A stretch of 64,000 nucleotides of DNA from Mansonella perstans (taxonomy: Eukaryota; Nematoda; Chromadorea; Rhabditida; Onchocercidae), in NCBI GenBank assembly GCA_037074765.1, contig JBAMDO010000126.1:1-64000 (forward strand), in the 5' to 3' direction. The notes under the pieces are model-generated. The model had not been told where the DNA came from. It saw nothing but the letters and a program-made list of their open reading frames with translations, and did no database searches. The number at the start of each line of letters is the position of its first letter. Position 1 is the first letter of the stretch. A program made the translations under genes and the position numbers. This document shows, piece by piece, positions 12,078 through 23,747 of this stretch.

Positions 12078-12422
12078 CTGCAAATGGAACTAAATTTGAG
12101 TTGCATTAGATTTAGTTCAAAAATACCAATAATAAATTTTGATGTGCTCTAGTAAAACAATGTACTACCTAATGCAACACATAATATTGTGTAGCATATG
12201 GTTAGCAACATAACATTATAAGAATGATAAATACCGCATAAATACTAAATTTCTGCCATGAAACATAAATACTAAGTGTCCATAATAAACTGTACATTAA
12301 GTAAGTAGCATTTCACAGCCATTGAGAGTAACAATAAATGCAATATCAATACTGCATGATCTTAGTAATAGAGATGAAAAAAAGGTATTTTACGAATTAC
12401 ATTTTTAACAGTAATCACTTAC

Positions 12423-12492
12423 ATTTTTTCCCATTCAGTGACTAACTTAGCAAATGATTGATACCATAAACTTTTTATAGAGTTTTTCACAC
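12423..12492 (-). other. Unassigned exon candidate
   Basis: A 70-base minus-strand segment is bounded by a good acceptor (GAATATTTCAG) and a strong donor (GTAAGT) and encodes about 22 residues including SLWYQSFAKLVTEWEK. Its end phase does not match the first exon of the pseudouridine synthase, so it cannot be joined directly. It could be a 5' exon of that gene through a missed small exon, or part of another gene. Confidence 0.2.
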
Positions 12493-14050
12493 CTGAAATA
12501 TTCTAATATATCATTATTTTGAATAAATTCAAAATTTAAAACTTTTAGAACTTGATGACTTGCTCAATTCCTTGAAATTTTACTTCTAGTAAAACAGAAA
12601 TAATATGCAAACTACGCAAACATTGCTGCGCAAAATTTTCTAAGATTCGTGCAGCAATGAAAATATCGTAGAATTTGAAGAAACGACATAAGATTGATAA
12701 GATTTAGAAATACAGCAATAATAGGGATTGAGATAATAGGAAAATATAATTCAGATTGGGCAGTAATCACTTGAAGTACATAGAAGCAAATTAAAACAAC
12801 ATTTCTCATCATATACAAGCCCTTCAATGGGTTTTGTATCAATTTGCGAGTTTCTTATTGAAAAGGTGGTCTAAGGAGACAAAATGCGGTACGCTATGAA
12901 AAAGTGAAAGGAATCATTGAACTGATTAGCATGATATTATAGTGTGTAATGTGTAAGATGTGTAATAGATGTATTTTAATTTTTAGGACAAACAAATGAC
13001 AGCAAACAACAAACAATAAAAACTTACAGCAACAAATAAATAACAATAATGCAAGTAAAACTAATACCAAAAACATCATTCATCCATAAACTGTTAACAA
13101 TACTTCCGAAAATAATATAAATTTTAAAATAAACAGTTAAGAACGAACCAGTTACTCATTCCATTGCTAAATCAATCAAAGCATGAATTTTTGTCATTTT
13201 TCTTCGTAGCTTAAATAAATTGTAGAAAGTAATCTTGGAAGTTTGCTTAATTTCTGTTTTTTTTTTGTCATATTTAAATGTTACATTACAAATTTATCTT
13301 TTCGTACTTCCATCTCACTTTTCTCGGTAAGTTTTCTGACCACATACATCTTGTTCTTTTTTTTTCCTTTTTTTTTTTGGTTTCATTTTAATCCTTTTGA
13401 TTTTGCTTAAACAAAAGAATTATTCCTAATTTTCACTCCTGAAAATTTCATTTCAATAAATGAATTCATGCAAGAAAACTGAAACATTAGGAAGAAAAGA
13501 AAAAATTATTTTCGATACTTTCCTTTTTTTTCTCGCCTATACAAATCACCTGTGCTAGTGTCTTTTTCTTTTTTTTTGTAAATTAGTGACATTTTAATTT
13601 TTTATTCTTTTGTCGTTTATTTGATTTTTTAATGTCGTTTATTTAAAACAAATTTCTTCTACTTTTTAAAATTATGTGCTTATCAAATTAGCCTGAAATT
13701 CGCTTCATGAAGTAATACTAATACGCATATGATTATAATTTATGGGTATTGAGGTTAATAAGCAATATTATCATTGTCATGTAATTTTACGACAAAAATT
13801 TATTATGAGTGTAAAAATCACTGTTTGATATGGTGATAACAATAAAATAACAGTAATATAGTATATTGATAGTCATTCATTAATAGTGATAATTAAAACG
13901 ATAATAAGATAATCATGAGGATAATGATCTATTGATTGACGGTAGTAAACGACAGTAAGCTGAATGGATTATTAGCTAAGGTGATAATTGTAACGATAAC
14001 AAGATATATAAATTATTCATTAACACAGATTATTACAATGACCGTAAGAT
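12493..14050. other. Gene-poor AT-rich stretch
   Basis: Long T-rich and A-rich runs, and GATAAT-rich sequence after 13740. No exon with credible boundaries was seen on either strand. Confidence 0.5.
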
Positions 14051-14110
14051 AAGTGAATTATCGATTAATGAAAGTCAGCCAAGTAAATTATCGATTAATG
14101 AAAATCACTG
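14051..14110. repeat. Two-copy 30-bp tandem repeat
   Basis: AAGTGAATTATCGATTAATG plus a 10-base remainder is followed directly by a second copy at 14081-14110 differing at a few positions. Confidence 0.85.
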
Positions 14111-14446
14111 GTTGTTTTTCTCTACGCATCGATTACTTTTTTATTTTTAACAACTAACACTTTTTAGACATATTAAAAGCAAAGATTTCTAATTCGGATG
14201 TGCTTGAAATTACTCACTTTTATTTTCCCTCGAGATTACCACTTTACCCGCATCATTTTGAGATTATCGAATTCTTGTCCGTATCAATTTGAAATTATTA
14301 AGTTCTCACTTGCATATTTGGTCAAATTTTTCATCGATAAAAATGATTTGTATATTGCTTTCCTTACATATCTTATCCAGCCACATTAACATTCTCATTG
14401 ATGTTGAAACGCGAAATATTGTCAATTTCATAACCACTCGCCGATT

Positions 14447-14505
14447 CACCACCACCTACCAACCACCACTTATCAACCACCACCTACCAACCATTACCAA
14501 CCACA
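14447..14505. repeat. C-rich minisatellite (ACCACCTACCAACC type)
   Basis: CACCACCTACCAAC-like units recur about three times in a region otherwise poor in C and G. The minus strand is correspondingly G-rich, with closely spaced GG pairs. Confidence 0.7.
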
Positions 14506-17500
14506 CATATATTCGTTCAATTATTTTTTAACGAAAAAAATCTTCTTCGACTGAGCATTTAAATCCTACTCAATTTCCCTTCTTTCATTTTTTCTTTTTT
14601 TCTAATCTTTTTAAAAAAAGAAAACTTTTTTCAATTTACATATTTAAAATTTCATTCGCTACATGAATTTGCCAAATCCAACCAATTATATTGAGATCGA
14701 TAATATTAATGTTGTTGTTGCTGTTTGCTAATGATGATGATAATAATGATGATTAATAATGCTGATTGTTAATGATGATTGATAATAGTGATTTCGTTTC
14801 AGTTAGCAATCCTTTGTTAATGTTTAATTCCTTTTAAATGAAATGAAAATTATGTTTTTTGGAATTCCTATTCTTGCTTCTTGCTTCCTATCGATTCATC
14901 TAAAAATCCTTTTCATTGACTTAATCTTTTTTGTTCTATCTTCCTGAGATTCCTTAAATATTTATTTGGTTTTTTTTTTTTTTTTTATTCCATCATCAGA
15001 TGAGATGAATGTCGCTAGATTATCTAAAAGAAAAAGCATATGCTGTCCTCTGATATATATATAGATAGTTAACTCTTTTGATTTTTTCATTTTTTTAATT
15101 TTGATATATCACGATACGTTTTTGAATATATTATACTTACTTAATTGATAAAATAAACAAAAACAAAAAGTTACAAGCAGTTGTTTTTAGAAGCAGAAAA
15201 AATTTCAGCAAAAGTACAGTAGGATTTTTGCTATAACTGAGAGCAAATTAATGATATCATTTTAGAATCAATTTCATGGACTAATAAATATTTACAAAAC
15301 GATCAAAAAAAACAATTAAACAATGGGATTTCAGAGCAAAGATATGTGTGATTACGCGAATGTCGAAAAGTCGTTAAAAAAATTTTTTGTTTTTTCGATT
15401 TAACTAAAACGCTGAAATTTATTGGATTTTTTTTTTGTAAAATTAGATGAATATACATACATCAAACCTGATGTAACATTTATTAATTGTTCCAAAAAAT
15501 ATTCCTTTTTTGGATTTCAGATAAAAATTAATATTTACTGAAACTTCTCACTTATTCTTTTTAGTCTTTGCACGAAAAAAATCCATCGCAAAAAAAAATT
15601 GAAAATTCCAAACTTACAATGTTAGAATTTTTTTATTAATAGATTTATAACTCTTTTTGCAATAATTCACAAAGAATTGTAATTTTCATCTTATTGCAAG
15701 GCTTAGAATAGACATTCTAAATTAATTTAATTCAATGTTCATTTCAAACACTTGTAAAAGCGAGGAATGTTTTTAAATAATTTACAATTTTAAATAATAA
15801 TTAATCGAATTTCCCTTTCAAGGTATAATTTGTCATTATTTGCTGTATCCTACGAAAAAAATTTTTTAGAATTGCATTTGAAACACTAACACTGCCGATT
15901 GAGTAATTTCAACTCTTCTCTGATTTCTCAAAACAGATCTCTTTTATCAAATCAACAAATTGTTTTTTGAGCCTTCTTTGTTTTACCAAAAAACAAACTG
16001 AAATTATTTCTTTTGTCGTTTCCGGTTTAATCAATCACTGATTTCAAATTCACAGTTTACAATTTCATTTCCAACAAATAATATGATCATACCAAGTCTT
16101 TTTTATAAAAATAGAATTGTTTTTTTAAATTCTGTTTTAATTTAATTTTTTTTGCAAAATATAAGTTTTTTCATCACCAGACAAACATTTCGCTATCACC
16201 TTTTGCTTTCCACTTATTCATTTAGTGGAACGCCTGTTCAATTTGTATGTTTTTCTAAAAGAAGTTTTTTTATTTTTTTAATTTTGTTTACTTTTTTTTC
16301 CAAAATATAATTTTCTTTCTTAAAAATTATTGTATTGAGTGTGCGATTTAATTTTCCGTAAAATTTGACATTTTCTGCATTAACGCATTCAACTGTTTGA
16401 TAATTTTGTTGGAAATCTGATATTCCTCCAATTCTATTATTTTTGATTTTATTTTTCTCTCAAAAAAATTTATTCAAATAAACAATGAATTTCAGAAATT
16501 ACAGCAAAGTTTTCGAGTCTCTAACGGCATCAAATTTAATTTGCTGCTTCATTGGTTCTTTTCAATCTTGTCGTAGCAATTTTTTATTTGCTTTTAGGCA
16601 TTAAATATTTAATTATTAACATTCATCAATTATTATAAAACATAAAGAAAAACGCAGACCTAGTGAAATTTGCAGCATTCGTCTTACAAAAAAAAGAAAA
16701 AAAAACAACTGAGGAATTTTTAAATTCATTATTGGAAAAAAAGTTTCCTAAAAATGCAACCGCACAATTTGTAAGAAAGAAAAGCCTGTAATTGCAAATT
16801 GTTTTGAATTTGAAATTTATCATTTCAAATTATTTTTTCCTTTTTTTGAATGCTTTGTGTTGAAATTTCATTTTGAGATAAATTTATAAATGACCAGGAA
16901 TTCGTAGAAATTTTAAGAAACACTGACAAATAACTGGTACTTAATTTGATGAATTTGTTTTTTTATTGTAGTAAAGCTTTAATATCAATACTGACAATGG
17001 AATATCAAATGATAAATTGCAAGCGACAAGAGAAAAATATAAAGAAAGTAATATTGTGCAAAATGAAAAATGGTTGACTGAATTTAATGTGTGCTAAAAT
17101 TATTGTTTCTCTTTCTGATGCTTATTAATTAATGATTGGAGAAAAGGAGTAATGAATAATTATACTTGATCCTAAATATTTCAAATTCCAATAGATTTTT
17201 TTGTAAATTAAACATTTTTTCCATCCGTTTTCAACATTTTTTTCCGCATCATTTTGAATTTATATTTTTTTAAAATATCAAAAAGTGAATTGCAGTAATG
17301 ACGTCATTTTTGATTACAAATATCACGATCGAATTGAATTATAACTGATAATTTTGTTCCATTTGAAAAGTTCTAATTTCAAATATTTGAAATCACAAAT
17401 CGTCAAAATAATTTTAAGGACGGGAATTGCATATTTCTATAAATACTATTAAAATATGATTAAAATGATTCTTCACAAAAAAATCAGAATTTAACAATTT

Positions 17501-18854
17501 GATTTTTTTCTTCTTCCACAAAAACCTTTTTCATGAATGTGAAATGATCGGTTGCTGCAACTGTAAGGTAATCTGGCTGAGATAGACTTGTTTACTTCGT
17601 CATTAGAATGTTACTTGCAAAAAATCAAATACTATTCAGTTAATGTTTAATGCTCTGATGTTTCGAAAAATTGAAATTTTTCGGCTCAACAATTCAGATT
17701 GAATTTAGGAAATATCAAATTAATGATGCACAATTATTATTATAAAACTCGCATTCCATTACTGCAATTACATATTCTTCATTTTTTTTTTGTATCCAAA
17801 AGTTTCATCGTAGACTTCCAAAGAGCATTACTGTAATTTTAATCAGTAATCAATTTTTGACAAAAAAGGAGCTCAATCTTAAAGCAAAAAGTGACGTTAA
17901 GAAATATACTTTGTTTTATTTGCCAGTTATTATAATTAAGCAACTAACTAAGTTCAGTTAAATTTTGCAAATTTAAGATAAAACCAAAGTTTATTTATTT
18001 CATCAACAAAATTAAATTTTGTAGTGTTGCATTTACAGTAGTAGAGCGTGTAGAAAAAAAACTCATCTTAAAGAATTTTTCTGCTTAAAACATTTCAAAT
18101 TATCATTGACAAATGAAATTTACTAATTTGTCGATAAATTCTTTCTGCTTCATCCAAAAATTAAAATCGATTTTTTTCGAGATGATGTTATTGTGTTTAA
18201 ATTTTAATTTAAAATATTTCAACTTTTTTTTCCATTAAGATGTAATAAAATGCTGAAATTTGCTATTTTTTAATTTGCCTGGTAATTTTCTTCATTGTTT
18301 TTTCTTTGCAACAATAATTTTCTTCATTGTTTCTTTTAATAATCTCCTAAAAACAAGTTTTAAAAATATGTTTATTTCTTTTTACTTAATGTGGTAGCAT
18401 TTTATCATTTACTTTTCCAAAATTTAGGTATAGTGAATGATGTTTAGGAAAAGAAATATGGTAGAATATTTGGAAAATGTTTGGATCAATTCCAAAAAAT
18501 TTATTTAAGAGTTTTTGTGTAGCTTAGATTTTCTTCGTATTTAATAATCAGCGTATGAGGAACAGGAACTTCAATATAGTGAAAGACATAGTATTTATCA
18601 CAATGTGTGTGGTAATATGACAATATGCTATAGTTGTATTCGACAGTATCATATTTTTTTAATAACCAAAACTGCATGTTTTCAAAAGATGGCACTATCA
18701 CACTACAGCACTATATGGCCCAAATTTGGTATTTGATGTAATACCAATCACATTAATATTTTTATATAATAGCATCATACTAATATATACTATAGCAGTG
18801 TTGGCATTGTATACAGTCATAATACTATGCTGCAAACAGTGGCAGTACTGCGCA
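14506..18854. other. Gene-poor AT-rich stretch
   Basis: Very AT-rich with frequent runs of five or more T or A. A short (GAT/AAT) trinucleotide patch lies at about 14700-14790. I found no exon, RNA gene or mobile element that I could support. Confidence 0.45.
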
Positions 18855-19080
18855 ATATCAACTTTGGGTATTGCCATATTTAACAATAATGCTATATCAC
18901 ATCGATATTGGTACTGTATTTAATAACAATTACTGTGCAATATTGACATTGGTACTGCATCTAACAGCAGTGCTATACCATATCAGTATTGGTGATGAAT
19001 ATAACAGTAATACTATGTCAGATCACTAGCAGTGCTCCATATAACGGCAATATTATGCCATATCAATGTTGGTACTGTCC
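18855..19080. repeat. Degenerate 40-bp minisatellite, six copies
   Basis: The anchor ATATCAnTnTTGGTACTG recurs at 18855, 18899, 18940, 18980, 19020 and 19060, a spacing of 40-44 bases, with substitutions between copies. Open frames across it are by-products of the repeat. Confidence 0.8.
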
Positions 19081-19691
19081 GTGGCAGTGACGCTATTAAT
19101 ATTAATACTAGAATTATTTATTACTGTACTGCATCAACATTGTTATGTTGTTATGTATACGACAGTTGTGTCATGCTAATATGGTATGTGACAATTATAT
19201 TAATGCATTTTAATGAAGTGAAATATGGTAGTTTTAGCAGCACATCTTATAACATATATAAAGCTAATTTTGTTTACTAATTATTATTTAGTTCACTTGA
19301 ATAAAAAATATTTATAATTCCAACTATTAGTGATTGATTTGAACTATAAAAATCTACAGTAACGCATTTAATAGAAACCAAACTTTAAATTAAATTCTCT
19401 AATGTTAGTTTGACAGTTTTGTAATAACAGGTAAATAATTTTGTTGAAGTTTAAATAAATTAAAAAATATTAAAAAAATAATTCAAATTTTGAAATTTAT
19501 TAAATAAGTTCTAAGAAAACTCAAAGAAACAATGCTGTATTAATGACTTTTGCAAGAAATCTTTCAGAAATTTAAACAGGAAAGATGAAAAAATTATTTC
19601 AAAACATTTAAGTAGCAGCTGGAAATTTCTTTTTGATATTTATAGATTTGAAATGCCTTTGTTTTATTTCTGTTTAATCTTTGCACATTTA

Positions 19692-19732
19692 TATATATAT
19701 ATATATAATTCAAAATCTATATATATATATTT
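19692..19732. repeat. (TA)n microsatellite, two tracts
   Basis: Two runs of alternating T and A are separated by a short AATTCAAAATC spacer. Confidence 0.85.
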
Positions 19733-20743
19733 AAAATCTAAAGTAATTACACCTGATTAAAATATTCAGAAAAGAATTTGGAGAAATTCGCGCACTTAAT
19801 ATTTAATAAATCTTTCTCGATTTTAAATTTATGCAAATATCCTCAGCAATTACCATATTTCCCTTCCTTCCTCACTTTTTTCACAATTTCATTAATTTTG
19901 GTACATTTTTTATATGACACTGAAATTGAAAACTTTTGTTTTTTCGTACTGTTTTGTAAAATAATTTTTGAAAATTTAAATAATTTTCACAAAAGGAACC
20001 AAATTTTATTATTTAAAATAATTCGCTGAGAATTTTGTATTTTTTTAGATTGATGATATGAAAAAAAAGTGTTGGGATAACATTTCCGGATATTACAAAT
20101 AATCAATGGTATTTATCGTTAATTATTGTTAATTTAATTGAACTCACTTGAAATTATGAATGCTTACAATAAGAAATATGTTTTGCTCGGTAATAAGAGA
20201 TTTACTTAAATTTGACAGAATTTTATGCATTTTTTAAAAAAGCTGCTGTCGAATTATTTGTTGAAATTAATTCAAATGTGAAACGGTTTGTTCTTTTCAA
20301 CGTTTTTTCGTTTTTTCAATTTTTATTCTTTGACGAAATTTCATTTTTGACAGTATTTTAACATTTTTGCATTTCGATATCAGGATTCCACTTACTCAGC
20401 AATAAATTCCTAATTACATTAAGTTCCCTCTTTCAAGGAAATTATCAACTAAAAAAGTTGATTTTTATGAGGTCAATTTATTCGAATTAAAAATCTGTTT
20501 ACTTTTTTTTTTTTTTTAAAAAATATTTCACTTTTAAGAAAAACGAAACTTTGATTTTCAGAAAAAAATTTAAGTGTGAAATTTTTAATTTTTTTTAAAA
20601 TATTTGCGAAATAAGCGTAAAAAATTCATTGTATCATATGCATAAATAAAATGGGATGATTTTTTATAACGACCAGAATATTACTTACGTCTTCTTATTC
20701 GCTGGAATGAAAACTTTTTGTTAATAAATTTATCGCCATTTCA
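19733..20743. other. Gene-poor AT-rich stretch
   Basis: No credible exon or RNA gene. Low-complexity T and A runs throughout. Confidence 0.45.
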
Positions 20744-20790
20744 CTCTCTCTCTCTCTCTCTTTCTCTTTCTCTCTATTTCTTTTTTTCTT
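20744..20790. repeat. (TC)n microsatellite
   Basis: CTCTCTCT run that decays into TTTCTC and TTTCTT at its right end. Confidence 0.9.
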
Positions 20791-21086
20791 TCGAGAAAAG
20801 CACTTTGAATTATGATAAAAATATATAAATACACATGATAGAAAAATCAGTTAAAACAAGAAATTTTTCAATATTCAAGGAAGAAATTTATTTGAAGCTT
20901 ATCAATTTATTTCTTCACATTTAATCAATAAAAAAGTGATTGAAAGCAATAAATGATCAAAAATCATTTTAAATATTATGTTGGTATAGAATTTAAAAAA
21001 AAAGAATTACAAATTAGGTCAAAAATTCTTAAATGATTGCTAATAATATCAATCAATAATTCGTTTTATATTTCACTTCCGGAATT

Positions 21087-21512
21087 GATTTCAAATTAAT
21101 ATAATTCAAGAATTTGTTTCTATATTTAACTTTGATAATCCATTTCAAATTAATACCAGAATAATGTGACCCTATATCTAGCATCAAGGATTGATTTCAT
21201 TTTGGTGCAGATATATAAATATCAATATATGTTTATAAATTTTTGTGGTTAAATCCTGAAATTGATTTCGAATTAGTAGTAATTCGTGATATGCTTATAT
21301 ATATATAACTATGAGAATTGATTTCAAATTAAACATAATAAAGTATACAATAATATGCATGTTACCATGTTTAACGTCAGGAATGATTTCAAATTAATGC
21401 AATTCATTATGTATTTTTATGTTCAGTCTATGAATTTGATTTCAAAACTATATCAATCAATTAAATGTTCTTATATTTAATGCTAAGAAATGATCTCAAA
21501 TTGATCAGCATT
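21087..21512. repeat. Degenerate minisatellite with GATTTCAAATTAAT anchor, eight copies
   Basis: The anchor TTGATTTCAAATTAAT occurs with variation at 21087, 21141, 21193, 21264, 21320, 21385, 21438 and 21492. Spacings are 52-56 bases except two longer units (71 and 65). Between anchors the sequence is AT-rich and more divergent. Confidence 0.75.
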
Positions 21513-22814
21513 GATCAATATTTAAATATTATACACCTTAGGGATAGATACACTTCATGCAATAGCAGCAGCGGTATCAAATAAAAAGGATGGGCTTATT
21601 TTAAAAAAAAGTTGAAAAAATGCGCAAATGGAAAAGCTGAGGAGAATAAATGGAAGTGGGTGTTAGGGAGGATCTTCAGTTTCTACTAACTCCCGGTTAA
21701 CATTAAGCATTTAACTTTCCTGCAAACTAGCTATACAATGAGCGAAAGTAAACAAACGTTTCCATCTCTTTCAATTTAGTTCAAACTTCGAATTCCAATT
21801 TCAAACTCGAAAAGCTTTTTCATTAGGCCATTTTATATAAAACTCCTAAACGTTTCCATTGCTTCTGGTTAATTTTTTGTATTGCTTTTATAAATTCTGT
21901 GGAGAAACTTTCCTTTTTCTCACAGAAATTTTTAAAATTTCAAACAATTGATTGACATAAAAAAATATAATTTTAAAAAACTAATTTGTTTTTTCAGATG
22001 AAAATTAATTTTCTCTGTTAATTTGTTTGAAAATAAGCTATGCATCTAAGTTACATATAAGTTATACAATTATAAGTTATAAATTAAGTTGTACAATCAC
22101 ACAGCTGCTTTTTAATGAAATCTAAATGATTCGGACTTTGAAAAACTTTATTAGAACTTTTGGATCGCATTTTTTTAATTTCTAATATTCATTTTTTCTC
22201 ATTCAACTGCTGCTTTAATAAAAATTTGGATTTTTCTAAGTATTAATTTAAATTAATAAAAAATTATTGTAGGAAAATGAAAATTTTTCCAATGGAATTG
22301 TCATGATAATATTTAGAAAAAATTTTAATATGAAATGCTTATTTGGCTATCTTATCTTAACTCAACCGTTTCCATTTCTTTATCATAATATGAAAGAAAT
22401 TGTAAATCTTTAAGACAAGAAATTATTTCCGATTACGTTTTACCCACTAACTCAATTTATGTAATTGAATTAAATTCACTGTAATGCTCCATCAAGATGA
22501 TACTAGTTTTTTAATAGTCAGGAATTAGAAACTTTATTAATCAGAAATTAATTAATTTCTTTCAAAAAATTGCATTTATTTGAGTTGAATTTGTTGCTTT
22601 CTGCAACAAATACTGGAAGAAACTATTTTGCTTTTAATTTCTTGAAGTTTTCTCTTGCTTTATCAAGAAATGTTGCTTTGATTGGGAAAAAATGAATGTT
22701 TTACAGCAATTCTAAATCCTCGATGACTGTGATTTTCTTTATAGATAATTTGTTATAGTGAAATTATTAACTTTTCTAAAAAAATTCATTCAACAAATAT
22801 TTCTTTGCATAAAT
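21513..22814. other. Gene-poor stretch
   Basis: A slightly less AT-rich patch at 21540-21720 has no convincing open frame. No exon or RNA gene was supported. Confidence 0.4.
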
Positions 22815-22854
22815 ACAGAAACCAAGTAAATACAAATAAATACTTGGTTTCTGT
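22815..22854. repeat. Perfect 14-bp inverted repeat with 12-base loop
   Basis: ACAGAAACCAAGTA and its exact reverse complement TACTTGGTTTCTGT are separated by 12 A/T-rich bases, able to form a hairpin on either strand. Confidence 0.9.
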
Positions 22855-23747
22855 TCTCAATTGGTTTGAATTTCGAACATTAATTAATTTTAGCATTCAA
22901 AAAAAGATCAAAAAGAAATTACATTGAATGTTTAATTCCGAAACTTTCAAATTATAACTTATGTTATAGTATCCCTGCTTGAGGAATTCGGCAGTTAGTG
23001 TTTTAGAACAATAAGAATGCAAGTGTGATTTTTTATTTCAACTTTCTTCTTTGAAAATTTCTAAAAAATCTTAAATTTCTTCAAAAATTTTACAGCCAAT
23101 TTTATGTTAAGTTCGCAATTTAATGACTTCTTGAAAACGTTAAATGGAATTAATGAAAAGCTGGCTGATAGCTGACATTTATATAGTTGTTCAAGCCAAC
23201 TAATAAGTTTGTTAATGGCTTTTCACAGATATTTTTTATATTTCGCAATTTATAAACTCAATGTTCATAAACTGAATTCAATATAATGTTGAAAAAACGA
23301 CAGAATTTGGTTTTGACCAAATTTAGTTTTCTCAAAACTTTAAATTGAGCGAAATTCAAGCAAACACACACATTGAAATATTATAAGTCGTTCCATTGTT
23401 TGAAATTCATCTGAAATTTTGAAATACAAGAAAATTACATGATTTATTGGTTTTTTCAGTTTATGGAATAGTATTTTTTTGTCGTTAGCCATTTTTTCTT
23501 TACTTTGACTATTAGTGATTAACAAGTTTTAATACAAAAGTTCGCGTAACAAGCACCATAACAAATGATCCAAAACAATTCGCTGACATTTACATTTTAA
23601 CTTTCTGTGGCTGGTAAAAATTACCGAAAAAAATTCAGTGCAAATTTAGTTGTGGAAAGTTTTTTGTTTTTTGATTTTATTTTTTTCTTTTTAATTTTAA
23701 ACTGTCAATTTCCACATGCGATGAAGATGCAAATATATTAGGGAAGT
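22855..23747. other. Upstream region of the GPCR gene
   Basis: AT-rich spacer that probably includes the promoter and 5'-UTR of the receptor. No clear trans-splice acceptor lies directly before its ATG. Confidence 0.4.

Noticed and set aside
12612..12842. Minus-strand 76-codon frame with hydrophobic segments
   Set aside because: The apparent start is TTG, the hydrophobicity follows from T-rich sequence, and no splice sites join it to the neighbouring gene.
18698..19280. Overlapping open frames on both strands
   Set aside because: They coincide with the 40-bp minisatellite, have no splice sites, and both strands are equally open.
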